DNA from: Brevundimonas bullata
GTDB taxonomy: Bacteria; Pseudomonadota; Alphaproteobacteria; Caulobacterales; Caulobacteraceae
Direction of reading: 5' to 3'
DNA: 64,000 bases
NCBI RefSeq assembly: GCF_003350205.1
Contig: NZ_QLLC01000012.1
Coordinates: 40,785 to 104,784 of the forward strand
Shown: piece by piece, positions 50,933-59,794 of the stretch
Position numbering within the stretch: the stretch's first letter is position 1
How the letters are laid out: the number at the start of each line of letters is the position of its first letter
Notes under the pieces: model-generated
What the model saw: the letters and a program-made list of their open reading frames with translations, nothing else
What the model was told of the DNA's origin: nothing
Database searches by the model: none
Position numbers and translations under genes: made by a program

Positions 50933-51132
50933 GAGGGGGTCGCTCTCTCGGTGGGGGCCGCGCAGGCGGAACTCGGTTCGGCGCACGGACGCGAAGGCGG
51001 ATCAACTATCTTGAGCGCCTCCTACCAAAGCCCAGGGCCTCTCGACAAACCCGCGAGGGTCACTTCGCGTTGCCGGTTGCAACGAAAGCCATGCTTGGCA
51101 AAGCCCGCGACCCTGCCTAAGCCCACTGGAAG

Positions 51133-52239
51133 ATGACGCTTCCAACGATGCAAGATCGGGTCCGCGACTGGCTGTTCCGCCAGGCCCTACCGCTGTGGGC
51201 GGACGCCGGGATCGACGCCGAGGGCCGCTTCTTCGAGAAGCTGGACTTCGACGGCCGCCCGATCACCGGCCGCCCGCGCCGCACGCGGGTGCAGGCGCGT
51301 CAGGTCTATGTCTTCGCCGAAGCCGTCTCGCTCGGGTGGGGGGAAGGCGAGGCCGTCGCTCGCCGCGCGCTCGACGTCCTGATCCGCGACTATCGCCGTG
51401 ACGACGGCCTATGGGTCCGCAGCGTCGACGACGCGGGCGCCGTGCTCGACGCCACGCCCGACCTCTATGATCTGGCCTTCGTCCTGTTCGCCCTCGCCGC
51501 CGCCCATCGCGTGCTGAAAGACGAGCGCGCCCGGCCCCTGGCCCTGGCCACCCTCGCCGCCATCGAAGCCCGGATGGCCGACCCCGTCCACGGCGGCTGG
51601 CAGGAGGCCCTGCCCCCCGTCCTGCCGCGCCGCCAGAACCCGCACATGCACATGCTGGAGGCCCTGCTGGCCTGGCAGGCGATCGCCCCCGATCCGGCCT
51701 TCGAGGCGGCGGCGCGCCGCGTGCTGGACCTGTTCGACCGATGCTTCTTCGACCGCGAACATCTGATGCTGGGCGAGTTCTATGATCGCGACTGGACCGT
51801 GCGTCCCGGCTCGGAGGGCCAGTGCATCGAGCCGGGCCACCATATGGAATGGGTCTGGCTTCTGGGCGAGGCGGCGCGTCTGGGCCTGCCGGACCTCAGT
51901 TCCGCCGCCCGCGCTCTCTACACCAGCGCCCTGACCTGCGGCCTCCGCCCCGACGGCCTGGCCGTGCGCGAGATCAGCCGGATCGGACAGGTCCGCGACG
52001 GCGGCGTCCGCCTGTGGGCCCAGACCGAGCTTCTGCGCACCCTGAAGACGCGCGGCGAACACGCCAGGGCGGACCATCTGATCCAGCGCCTGTTCGAGAC
52101 CCATCTGGCCACCGCCACGCCCGGCCTGTGGGTCGACAGTTTCGACGCCGCCGGCGCGCCCCAGGACGCCGACGTGCCCGCCTCCAGCCTCTATCACCTG
52201 ATGACCGCCTTCTCGGCCCTGCTGACGGAACCCGCATGA
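51133..52239 (+). CDS. AGE family epimerase/isomerase
   Basis: 368-residue (alpha/alpha)6-barrel sugar epimerase of the N-acylglucosamine 2-epimerase/mannose isomerase family. Conserved RVQARQVYVFAEA, RQNPHMHMLEALLAW, EPGHHMEWVWLLGEA and SSLYHLMTAF carry the active-site His and Glu residues. Relatives interconvert GlcNAc/ManNAc, mannose/fructose or mannose 6-phosphate/fructose 6-phosphate; which applies cannot be told. Divergent from the WbpE-like gene across 200 bases, and coupled to the next gene. Confidence 0.9.
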   Translation: MTLPTMQDRVRDWLFRQALPLWADAGIDAEGRFFEKLDFDGRPITGRPRRTRVQARQVYVFAEAVSLGWGEGEAVARRALDVLIRDYRRDDGLWVRSVDDAGAVLDATPDLYDLAFVLFALAAAHRVLKDERARPLALATLAAIEARMADPVHGGWQEALPPVLPRRQNPHMHMLEALLAWQAIAPDPAFEAAARRVLDLFDRCFFDREHLMLGEFYDRDWTVRPGSEGQCIEPGHHMEWVWLLGEAARLGLPDLSSAARALYTSALTCGLRPDGLAVREISRIGQVRDGGVRLWAQTELLRTLKTRGEHARADHLIQRLFETHLATATPGLWVDSFDAAGAPQDADVPASSLYHLMTAFSALLTEPA

Positions 52240-52754
52240 GCCGCCCCATGAAGCGTCCTGGCGCCTTCCTCGACCGCGACGGCGTCCTGATCGTCGACTG
52301 CGGCTTTCCGCATCGCCCCGACCAGCTGGTGCTGATCCCCGGCGCCGCCGAGGCGGTGAAGCAGCTGAACGCGGCCGGCTATGTCACGGTCATCGTCACC
52401 AACCAGTCGGGCGTGGCGCGCGGGATGTTCAGCGAAGAGACCATGCACGGCTTCAACGCCCTGCTGGTCCAGCGCCTGGCCGAGGCCGGCGCCCGCATAG
52501 ACGCCGTCTATGCCTGCCCCTTCCACGCCGAGGCCGTGGACGACCGCTATCGCCACCCCGACCACCCGGACCGCAAGCCCAATCCGGGCATGTTGCTCAA
52601 AGCCGTCGCCGAGCACGATCTCGACCCGGCCCGCTCGCTGATGATCGGCGACCAGGCCTCGGACATGGAGGCGGCCCGGCGCGCGGGCGTCGTCGGCTAT
52701 CGCTTCGAGGGCGGAAATCTGGACCACCTGGTCGCCGCCGCCCTGTCATCCTGA
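52236..52754 (+). CDS. HAD-IIIA phosphatase, GmhB-like
   Basis: 172-residue histidinol-phosphatase-type HAD enzyme like D,D-heptose 1,7-bisphosphate 7-phosphatase. The nucleophile motif is FLDRDGV (Asp13, Asp15), the second motif is VTNQSG, then RKPNPGM and GDQASDMEAARRAG. The zinc loop of E. coli GmhB (CxH...CxC) is changed to CPFH...RHPDHPD, so at least two Cys ligands are missing. The ATG overlaps the epimerase stop (ATGA). It may make heptose for lipopolysaccharide, or act on another sugar bisphosphate. Confidence 0.88.
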   Translation: MSRPMKRPGAFLDRDGVLIVDCGFPHRPDQLVLIPGAAEAVKQLNAAGYVTVIVTNQSGVARGMFSEETMHGFNALLVQRLAEAGARIDAVYACPFHAEAVDDRYRHPDHPDRKPNPGMLLKAVAEHDLDPARSLMIGDQASDMEAARRAGVVGYRFEGGNLDHLVAAALSS

Positions 52755-52821
52755 TCGCAATTCCGCATCCGGTGAATTAGGCTGCTGGCGACGCTGGACG
52801 CGCAAGCAAGAGAAACGCCTG

Positions 52822-53697
52822 ATGACCGCCGCCTACGCCGAACGCCGCTGGACCTCGCCGGACGGCCTGAGCCTGTTCGCCCGCGACTACGCCCCCGCCG
52901 ACGGCCCGGCCCGTCTTCCGGTCATCGCCATCCACGGCCTGACCCGCAACAGCGCCGACTTCGAGGTCATCGCCGCCCTGATCGCACAGAGCGGCCGCCG
53001 CATCCTGGCCGTGGACGTGCGCGGGCGCGGCCAGTCCGACCGCGCGCCCGACCCCATGACCTATACGCCCGACGTCTATGCGCGCGACGTGGTCGCCCTG
53101 ATGGAACAGCTAGGGATCGAGAAGGCCGTCTTCCTCGGCACCTCCATGGGCGGGCTGATCACCATGGCCCTGACCGCGATCAAGCCCAAGGCCATCGCCG
53201 CCGCCATCCTCAACGACGTGGGGCCGGAGCTGGCGCCCGAGGGCCTGGCCCGCATCGCCGCCTATACGGGCCAGCCGGTCGTCATCGAGACCTGGGCCGA
53301 CGCCGCCGCCTATGCCAAGCGCATCAACGAGACGGCCCTGCCCCACTACACCGACGCCGACTGGGCTGCCTTCGCCCGACGCACCTTCCGCGAGGGGACC
53401 GAGGGCGCGCCGGTGCTGGACTATGACCCCGACATCTCGGCGCCGATCAAGGCGGCGGGGGCCAAGGCCCTGATCCCCAACCTCTGGCCCTATTTCCGCG
53501 CCCTGGCGCGCAAGAAGCCGACCCTGCTGCTGCGCGGCGCGACCTCGGACCTGCTCAGCCCCGCCATCGTCGCCAGGATGCGAAAGGCCGCGCCCGCCAT
53601 GGCCTACGCCGAGGTCCCAGCCGTCGGCCACGCCCCCATGCTGGATGAAGCCGAGGCCCGCGCGGCCATCTTCGAGTTTCTGGCGGGGGTTGGCTGA
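52822..53697 (+). CDS. Alpha/beta hydrolase
   Basis: 291-residue alpha/beta hydrolase of unknown substrate. The nucleophile Ser108 lies in GTSMGG, an oxyanion segment IAIHGLTRNSADFE precedes it, VDVRGRGQSDR is the usual second turn, and the catalytic His is in VGHAPMLDEAEA. LLLRGATSDLLSP should hold the acidic residue. No signal peptide. It follows gmhB by about 67 bases and may be read from the same promoter. Confidence 0.9.
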   Translation: MTAAYAERRWTSPDGLSLFARDYAPADGPARLPVIAIHGLTRNSADFEVIAALIAQSGRRILAVDVRGRGQSDRAPDPMTYTPDVYARDVVALMEQLGIEKAVFLGTSMGGLITMALTAIKPKAIAAAILNDVGPELAPEGLARIAAYTGQPVVIETWADAAAYAKRINETALPHYTDADWAAFARRTFREGTEGAPVLDYDPDISAPIKAAGAKALIPNLWPYFRALARKKPTLLLRGATSDLLSPAIVARMRKAAPAMAYAEVPAVGHAPMLDEAEARAAIFEFLAGVG

Positions 53698-53709
53698 CAC
53701 CACCCCTCA

Positions 53710-53872
53710 GTCATTCCGGGGCGGCGCAGCCGAACCCGGAACCCAGGCGTTCGATCCACCCTCGCCGTCATCCTCGGGCTTGACCCGAGGATCGAGTGTA
53801 GCGGCGCGCTGAACTGATTCCTTCGTCGCGCGGGCGGATCGCCCGATCCTCGGGTCAAGCCCGAGGATGACG
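53710..53872. repeat. Composite intergenic repeat (hydrolase/phnA gap)
   Basis: A lone half-element like the left half of the 17871 copy (53710-53750, with CCCGGAACCCAGGCG) is followed directly by a complete element with perfect 28-bp inverted arms (53766-53793 and 53845-53872). The centre carries GATTC at 53816-53820. It lies between converging genes. Confidence 0.85.
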
Positions 53873-53893
53873 ACTGAGGTCGAAGCCCCAGAA

Positions 53894-54118
53894 CTACGCC
53901 TTCTTCACAAACTCCGTCCGCAGAACCAGCCCGCGCACCTTGTCGACATTGGCTTCGATCTCGTCGGTGTCGCCGGTCAGGCGGATGTTCTTGACCATCG
54001 TCCCGCGCTTCAGCGTCACCCCGCCCGAGCCCTTGACCTTCAGGTCCTTGATCAGGGTCACGCTGTCGCCGTCGGCCAGGATGTTGCCGTTGGAGTCCTT
54101 GGTCACGTCGTCGGTCAT
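53894..54118 (-). CDS. PhnA/YjdM domain protein
   Basis: A 74-residue protein consisting only of the C-terminal PhnA domain: DSNGNILADGDSVTLIKDLK followed by VKGSGGVTLKRGTMVKNIRL. The N-terminal zinc ribbon of longer homologues is absent. Named from the E. coli phosphonate locus, but the domain has no proven role in phosphonate use, and no phn genes are nearby. Start at the ATG at 54118. Confidence 0.9.
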   Translation of the reverse strand: MTDDVTKDSNGNILADGDSVTLIKDLKVKGSGGVTLKRGTMVKNIRLTGDTDEIEANVDKVRGLVLRTEFVKKA

Positions 54119-54181
54119 GGTCGGTCCTGCAGATGGAAAAGAGGGGTCGCCGCTTGCACGACGACCCCGGTTCCCTCTGGC

Positions 54182-54766
54182 CTATTCGGCCTGGCGGGCC
54201 TGGGCAAGGGCGATGCGCGCCTGAAGGTGCTCGTCCTGGGCCGAGGCCGCCGAAATGGCGTTGAAGCGTTCGATCTCCAGGCCGACCTTGGTGATGGCGG
54301 CGGCCATCTGGGCCTGCTGCTCGGCGTTCGGCTGGGCGCCGTTGAGGGCGCGGGCGACGCCCGAGATCTCGGCCATGGCGGTGGCGAACTGCGCCGCCTC
54401 GGCGTCGGTCACGCCCGCGCCGATCGAGCCCGGCGCCGACGGCGCAGCGCCGGCCACGGCGGCGCGGGCCTGAAGCACCCGATCCCCCGCCACCGCCGCC
54501 GAAATGGCGTTGAAGCGTTCGACCGTCAGGCCGGAATTCTGCACCGCGCCGGCCATCTCGGCCTGCTGTTCGGCCGTGGGAGCGCCGTTCTGAACGGCGG
54601 CGGAGACGGCCTTAACCTTGGTCATGGCGGCGGCGAACTGGGCCAGTTCAGCGTCGGTGGGGGCTGCGGCGGTCGCAGCGGCGGCCGAGGCCTCGGCCTC
54701 TTGCGCCAGCGCGGGCGCAGCGGTGATCAGGAATGCGGAGAGGGCGGCGGCGGTCAAAAGACGCAT
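54182..54766 (-). CDS. Exported helical protein with duplicated domain (DUF4168-like)
   Basis: 194 residues with a signal peptide ending in APALAQ. The mature protein has two similar halves: LAQFAAAMTKVKAVSAAVQNG...ERFNAISAAVAGDRVLQAR and AAQFATAMAEISGVARALNG...ERFNAISAASAQDEHLQAR, an internal duplication of a DUF4168-type helical domain. Ala-rich and acidic. Function unknown; envelope-stress or periplasmic location is likely from the signal alone. Single gene. Confidence 0.82.
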   Translation of the reverse strand: MRLLTAAALSAFLITAAPALAQEAEASAAAATAAAPTDAELAQFAAAMTKVKAVSAAVQNGAPTAEQQAEMAGAVQNSGLTVERFNAISAAVAGDRVLQARAAVAGAAPSAPGSIGAGVTDAEAAQFATAMAEISGVARALNGAQPNAEQQAQMAAAITKVGLEIERFNAISAASAQDEHLQARIALAQARQAE

Positions 54767-54923
54767 GGCTTGTCCTTCTTCGATCCCGAACGCTCAGCCC
54801 ACGACTGACCCGGACTAGGCCGGGCTCTCCCGCACGACCGGGATGGAGAAGTCTCACAAGGGGGCGGGGAGGCCCAAACGCTAACCCATGCGTCAAAGCG
54901 GCGTAAACCCCGCGCGGGCCATT

Positions 54924-56969
54924 TTACGGAACGTTGGCGTCCAACTCGTCCAGCCAGACCCGCGCGCTGCTGTCCGACGGGGCCCGCCAGTCGCCGCGCG
55001 GCGACAGGGAGCCGCCCGTCACCACCTTGGGCCCATTGGGCAGGGCCGAGCGCTTGAACTGGCTGGTCTGGAAGAAGCGGATCAGGAACTTGCGCAGCCA
55101 GGCCTTGATGGTCGCCAGGTCATAGGCGACCCGCTCCGCCTCGGGCAGACCGGCGGGCCAGGCGCTCGTCGTCGCGTCGCCCCAGGCCTGATGGGCGAGG
55201 AAGGCGACCTTGGACGGCTTCAGCCCGAACCGGCTGATGTAGAACAGGAAAAAATCGTTCAGGGCATAGGGTCCGACGATGCTCTGCGTCGACTGGATCG
55301 CCCCGCCCGCGCCCGCCGGCACCAGTTCGGGCGAAATCTCGGTGGCCAGGATGGCGTGCAGGATGGGCGCGGCCTCGGCCCCGATCAGTTCTCCCTCGGC
55401 CACCCAGCGGATCAGGTGCTGGATCAGGGTCTTCGCCACCCCGCCGTTGACGTTGTAGTGGCTCATGTGGTCGCCGACGCCATAGGTGCACCAGCCCAAG
55501 GCTAGTTCCGACAGGTCGCCGGTGCCCAGGACGAAGCCGTGGTTCTGATTGGCCAGGCGGAACAGATAGTCGGTGCGCAGCCCCGCCTGAACGTTCTCGA
55601 AGGTGATGTCGTGAACCGGCTGGCCGTCGGCGAAGGCATGGCCGATGTCCTTCAGCATCTGTTCGGCGGCGGGACGAATGTCGATCTCGGCGCCCGTGAC
55701 GCCCAGGGCCTGCATCAAGGCCCAGGCGTTGGACTTGGTCCCCTCCGACGTGGCGAAGCCCGGCATCGTAAAGGCCAGAATCCCCGTGCGCGGCAGCTTC
55801 AACCGGTCGAAGGCGCGACAGGCCACCAGCAGGGCCTGGGTCGAATCCAGCCCGCCCGAGACGCCGATCACCAGGGTCTTGGACCCCGTCGCGGTCATCC
55901 GCCGCATCAGGCCCTGGACCTGGATGTTGAAGGCCTCGAAGCAGTCCTGATCCAGACGGGCCGGATCGTCCGGCACGAAGGGGAAACGGTCCAGCGGACG
56001 GATCAGGGCGTCGTTCGGCCCCTCCCCCGCCTCAAATGGAACCACGGTCGCGGCTTCGCCCTCCAGCCGGGCGCAGTCGGCGAAGGTGCCGTTGCGCAGA
56101 CGGTCCAGACCGATGCGATCCACGTCCACGTCGGCGATGGTCAGATGGCTTTCCAGCGCGAAACGCTCGCCCTCGGCCAACCGCGCGCCCAGTTCGTGGA
56201 TGGTCGCCTGGCCGTCCCAGGCCAGGTCCGTCGTGCTCTCGCCCCAGCCCGAGGCGGCGAAGACATAGGCCGACAGGGTGCGGCTCGACTGGCTGGCGCA
56301 GAGCAAGGCCCGTTCGTCCGCCTTGCCGATGACGATGTTGGAGGCCGACAGGTTGCAGAGAATCCGCGCGCCCGCTAGCGCCGCCCGCGTCGACGGCGGC
56401 TGCGGCGCCCAGAAGTCTTCGCAGATCTCGACCGCGAAGACGAAGCCCGGCCGGTTGGTGGCCTCGAAGATCAGACCCGGCGCGAAATCGACGCTCTCGC
56501 CGTTCAGGACGACCGCGTCCTCTGACCGACTGGCGGCGGGCGCGAACCAGCGCTTCTCGTAGTATTCGCGGTAGTTGGGCAGATAGGTCTTGGGCACGAC
56601 GCCCAGCACCTCGCCGCCGCCCAGCACCACGGCGCAGTTGAACAGGGCGTCGCCGTTGCGGATCGGCGCGCCGATCACGGCGATCACACCCGCCTCGTCC
56701 GCCACCTCGGCCAGTTCGGCGATGCGGCGCTCGACCTCCTCCAGCAGGGCCGCCTGCATCAGCAGGTCGTCGATGGCGTAGGCGCTGAGCGAAAGCTCAG
56801 GGAAGACCAGCAAGTCCACCCCCGCCTCGCCCGCCTGACGGATCAGCCTCGCGTGCTCCTCGGCGTTGGCGGCCGGATCGGCGACATGGACCACCGGGGT
56901 CGCGGCGGCCACACGCACGAAGCCATGGGCGCGCGGGGCGTGGAAGGGGTGCGTATCGGACTTCGCCAT
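54924..56969 (-). CDS. nadE: Glutamine-dependent NAD+ synthetase
   Basis: 681-residue two-domain enzyme that amidates nicotinic acid adenine dinucleotide with glutamine-derived ammonia. The N-terminal nitrilase domain has the triad Glu58 (FPELSLSAY), Lys127 (PKTYLPNYREYYEKRWF) and Cys183 (EICEDFW). The C-terminal synthetase domain has the phosphate loop SGGLDSTQALL and GTGDLSELALGWCTYG with DHMSHYNVNGGV. Length is normal for the long form. The 306-base gap to ftsY (56970-57275) holds one repeat and the two divergent promoters. Confidence 0.97.
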   Translation of the reverse strand: MAKSDTHPFHAPRAHGFVRVAAATPVVHVADPAANAEEHARLIRQAGEAGVDLLVFPELSLSAYAIDDLLMQAALLEEVERRIAELAEVADEAGVIAVIGAPIRNGDALFNCAVVLGGGEVLGVVPKTYLPNYREYYEKRWFAPAASRSEDAVVLNGESVDFAPGLIFEATNRPGFVFAVEICEDFWAPQPPSTRAALAGARILCNLSASNIVIGKADERALLCASQSSRTLSAYVFAASGWGESTTDLAWDGQATIHELGARLAEGERFALESHLTIADVDVDRIGLDRLRNGTFADCARLEGEAATVVPFEAGEGPNDALIRPLDRFPFVPDDPARLDQDCFEAFNIQVQGLMRRMTATGSKTLVIGVSGGLDSTQALLVACRAFDRLKLPRTGILAFTMPGFATSEGTKSNAWALMQALGVTGAEIDIRPAAEQMLKDIGHAFADGQPVHDITFENVQAGLRTDYLFRLANQNHGFVLGTGDLSELALGWCTYGVGDHMSHYNVNGGVAKTLIQHLIRWVAEGELIGAEAAPILHAILATEISPELVPAGAGGAIQSTQSIVGPYALNDFFLFYISRFGLKPSKVAFLAHQAWGDATTSAWPAGLPEAERVAYDLATIKAWLRKFLIRFFQTSQFKRSALPNGPKVVTGGSLSPRGDWRAPSDSSARVWLDELDANVP

Positions 56970-57030
56970 CTAGTTTCCGTTCCTGTCGGCTGCGCCGATC
57001 GAGGCTTCAAGCCCCTGCCGATCTCTCATC

Positions 57031-57152
57031 CCCGTCATCCTCGGCCTCGTGCCGAGGATCCATAGACTCGACGTTGGCTGATCCTGGCGTCGAGCCCGAA
57101 CCCCCAAGCACGGCGTTTATAGATTCTCGGGACAAGCCCGAGAATGACGGGG
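57031..57152. repeat. Paired intergenic inverted repeat with two GANTC sites
   Basis: Imperfect inverted halves (CCCGTCATCCTCGG... and ...CCCGAGAATGACGGG) flank about 50 bases. GACTC at 57065-57069 and GATTC at 57122-57126 lie in the two halves. It fills much of the divergent nadE/ftsY gap, unusual for a family that favours convergent gaps. Confidence 0.8.
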
Positions 57153-57275
57153 GCTGGAAACCGGCGGACCGCCCCTCAGCCCTAGTCTTCCTCTCCATAT
57201 AGGGTCGCGCCGCCGGGCCAAAGCCTTTCGCGGTTTGTAGTGACCTGCGAACCGGCGTCGGCTAAGGCTCAGGCC

Positions 57276-58211
57276 ATGAGCGATACGCCCAAAAAAGGCT
57301 GGTTCCAGCGACTGAGCGCGGGTCTGTCCCGCTCCTCCAAACAGATGACCGAACAGGTCGTCTCGACCTTCGTGAAGGAGCCTCTGTCCGAAGAGGCGCT
57401 GGAGCGCCTGGAAGAGCACCTGATCGAGAGCGACCTGGGCCCCGCCGCCTCGGCCCGCATCGTCGAACGCTTCCGCGAGCTGCGCTTCGGCAAGACGTCG
57501 GACGAGCGCGAGATCAAGGAGGCCCTGGCCGAGGCCGTGGCCGCCGAGCTGCTGCCGCGTCAGGCGACCTTTGATCCCCTCAGCGGACCCAAGCCCTATG
57601 TCGTCCTGTTCGTCGGCGTGAACGGCTCGGGCAAGACCACGACCCTGGGCAAGATCGCCTCGGACCTGACGGCCAAGGGCGCCAAGGTGATGATCGTCGC
57701 GGGCGACACCTTCCGCGCCGCCGCCCGCGAACAGCTGAAGGTCTGGGCCGAACGCGCGGGGGCTGATTTCGAGAGCCGTCGCGACGGCGCCGACGCCGCC
57801 GGCCTGGCCTTTGACGCCTATGCCAAGGCCAAGGCCGAGGGCTATGACGTGGTCCTGATCGACACCGCCGGGCGGCTGCAGAACAAGTCCGCCCTGATGG
57901 ACGAGCTGCTGAAGATCGTCCGTGTGCTGAAAAAGGTCGACGCCGACGCTCCGCACGAGACCCTGCTGGTGCTGGACGCCACCGTGGGCCGCAACGCCCT
58001 GGAGCAGGAAAAGGTCTTCGGCCGCACGGCCTATGTCTCGGGCGTGGTCATGACCAAGCTGGACGGCACGGCGCGCGGCGGGGTCCTGGTCCCCGTGGCC
58101 CAGGCCTCGGACGCCCCGATCAAGCTGATCGGCGTCGGCGAAGGCGTCGACGACCTGCAACCCTTCGACGCGCGCGCGTTTTCCCGATCACTGGTCGGGC
58201 TTGAGGACTGA
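57276..58211 (+). CDS. ftsY: Signal recognition particle receptor FtsY
   Basis: GTPase that docks SRP-ribosome complexes at the membrane. 311 residues: a short N-terminal part without the long acidic A domain of E. coli FtsY, then the NG domain with GVNGSGKTTTLGK at 114-126, DTFRAAAREQL, IDTAGR, TKLDGTARGG and GVGEGVDDLQPF. The ATG at 57276 follows AAGG; an upstream in-frame codon was rejected. It precedes yciB by five bases. Confidence 0.97.
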   Translation: MSDTPKKGWFQRLSAGLSRSSKQMTEQVVSTFVKEPLSEEALERLEEHLIESDLGPAASARIVERFRELRFGKTSDEREIKEALAEAVAAELLPRQATFDPLSGPKPYVVLFVGVNGSGKTTTLGKIASDLTAKGAKVMIVAGDTFRAAAREQLKVWAERAGADFESRRDGADAAGLAFDAYAKAKAEGYDVVLIDTAGRLQNKSALMDELLKIVRVLKKVDADAPHETLLVLDATVGRNALEQEKVFGRTAYVSGVVMTKLDGTARGGVLVPVAQASDAPIKLIGVGEGVDDLQPFDARAFSRSLVGLED

Positions 58212-58216
58212 AGCGT

Positions 58217-58861
58217 ATGAGTGAAGCCGTCGAAACCAAACGTCCGCAGTGGATTCGTCAGGCCGTCGATTTCGGCGCCCTGATCGCCTTCATGGCCGCC
58301 TATTTCATCACCCGCGACATGATCAAGGCCACCTGGGTCCTGGTGATCGCCTCGATGATCGCCCTGGTCGTCGGCTTCGTGCTGGAGCGCCGCCTGGCCC
58401 CCATGCCCCTGATCACCGGCGGCTTCGCCCTGGTCTTCGGCGCCCTGACCATCCTGACCGACGACGACCTGTTCGTGAAGCTGAAGCTGACGGTGCAGAA
58501 CGGGCTGCTGGCGGTCGTCCTGCTGGGGTCCATCCCGCTGAACAAGTCGCCGTTCAAGGCTCTGCTCGGCTCGGCCATCCAGGTGACGGACGCCGCCTGG
58601 CGCAAGCTGACCTTCCGCTACGGGATTTATTTCCTCTGCGTCGCCATCGCCAACGAGGTCTTCCGCAGCCCCGAGGCCGTCACCGCTATCTGGTCGGCGC
58701 TGAACCTCGGAACCCCCGACCCCAACGGCGTCTGGACCGGCTTCCGCGGCGTCCTGTGGATCGCCGCCTCCATCTTCGGTCTGTGCCAGGTGCCGCTGAT
58801 CATGAAGAACATGATCAAGAACGAAGAGCCCGGCCCCATCTCGCCCGACACGGGGCTTTAA
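58217..58861 (+). CDS. yciB: Inner membrane-spanning protein YciB (septation protein A)
   Basis: 214-residue membrane protein with five spans. Family landmarks are VDFGALIAFMAAYFI, ILTDDDLFVKLKLTVQNGL and the C-terminal LTFRYGIYFLCVAIANEVF and QVPLIMKNM. YciB/IspZ proteins act in envelope synthesis and septation; the exact role is unsettled. Co-transcribed with ftsY. Confidence 0.93.
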   Translation: MSEAVETKRPQWIRQAVDFGALIAFMAAYFITRDMIKATWVLVIASMIALVVGFVLERRLAPMPLITGGFALVFGALTILTDDDLFVKLKLTVQNGLLAVVLLGSIPLNKSPFKALLGSAIQVTDAAWRKLTFRYGIYFLCVAIANEVFRSPEAVTAIWSALNLGTPDPNGVWTGFRGVLWIAASIFGLCQVPLIMKNMIKNEEPGPISPDTGL

Positions 58862-58865
58862 GCCC

Positions 58866-58984
58866 CGTCATCCCGGCCAAGGCCGCAAGGGCGCCGAGCC
58901 GGGACCGCTACAGACGCAACCCAGAGCAAGAGACGGCGTTACTTTGCGGTCCCGGATAACGGCTACGCCGTTTCCGGGATGACG
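58866..58984. repeat. Paired intergenic inverted repeat (yciB/MarR gap)
   Basis: Ends CGTCATCCCGG and CCGGGATGACG and inner ends GCCGGGACCGC and GCGGTCCCGG pair. It lies four bases past the yciB stop. The rest of the 279-base gap (58985-59140) is the MarR-gene promoter side. Confidence 0.8.
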
Positions 58985-59140
58985 ATAGCTCGGGGCCTCA
59001 AGTAGCCCGTGAGGGCGGTAGGCCCCCAGACAAAATGTCTTCAAAACGTCAGGGTTTTCGTCGTCAAAGCGTAAAGCGCGGCTGTTAGCTGTCGCGCCAT
59101 GTCCGGTTGCTCCACGCGGTCGGAACGGGGAACCAAGACG

Positions 59141-59788
59141 ATGGTCAAGTCAGGCAAGCAGGCGAAGATCAAGGGCGGGCTGGCGGATTCGCCCAGCCAC
59201 CTGATGCACCGGGTGTTGCAGCTGGCGCTCGACATCTACGCCGAGGAGGCCGGTCCTGACGGCCTGACCCAGCGCCAGTTCGCCGTGCTGGAGGCGGTCT
59301 CGGCGCGCTCGGGCCTGACCCAGACCGATCTGGTCAAGGCCACCGGCATCGACCGCTCCACCCTGGCCGATCTGGTCGCCCGCATGACCGCCAAGGGGCT
59401 GCTGGAGCGCGAACGCTCGGCCCTGGACGCCCGCGCCAAGGCCGTGCGCCTGTCCGAGGCCGGTCAGGCCGCGCTGGAGGCCGCCCGCCCGCGCGTCGTC
59501 GCCGCCGACAAGCGCATCCTGGCCCTGCTGCCCAAGGCCCGGCGCGAGGGCTTCCTCGACCTGCTGACCAGCCTGACCGACGCCGCCGACGCCGCCCCCG
59601 AACAGGCCCGCGCCGAGGCCAGGATCGCCAAGAAGGCCGCCAAGGAGGCCCGAAAGGCCGAGAAGGCCGCGAAAAAGGCCCTGGACGGCGCCCGGCCGAA
59701 AAAGAAGAAGAAGGCCGTTGAAGTCGTCGCCGAAACGGGCGCCGTCGAAGCGGTGATCATTCCGCTGAAAGACGTGGCGAAGGCCTAA
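59141..59788 (+). CDS. MarR family regulator with a lysine/alanine-rich tail
   Basis: 215-residue winged-helix regulator. LTQRQFAVLEAVSARSGLTQ, TDLVKATGIDRSTLADLVAR and LERERSALDARAKAVRLSEAG are the MarR core with recognition helix and wing. A tail of about 60 residues follows: AEARIAKKAAKEARKAEKAA, then basic KKKKK and a hydrophobic end. Such a histone-H1-like tail is not part of normal MarR proteins and may add DNA affinity. The ATG at 59141 is chosen; an ATG at 59099 lacks a ribosome site. Ligand and targets unknown. Confidence 0.86.
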   Translation: MVKSGKQAKIKGGLADSPSHLMHRVLQLALDIYAEEAGPDGLTQRQFAVLEAVSARSGLTQTDLVKATGIDRSTLADLVARMTAKGLLERERSALDARAKAVRLSEAGQAALEAARPRVVAADKRILALLPKARREGFLDLLTSLTDAADAAPEQARAEARIAKKAAKEARKAEKAAKKALDGARPKKKKKAVEVVAETGAVEAVIIPLKDVAKA

Positions 59789-59794
59789 CCCCCT

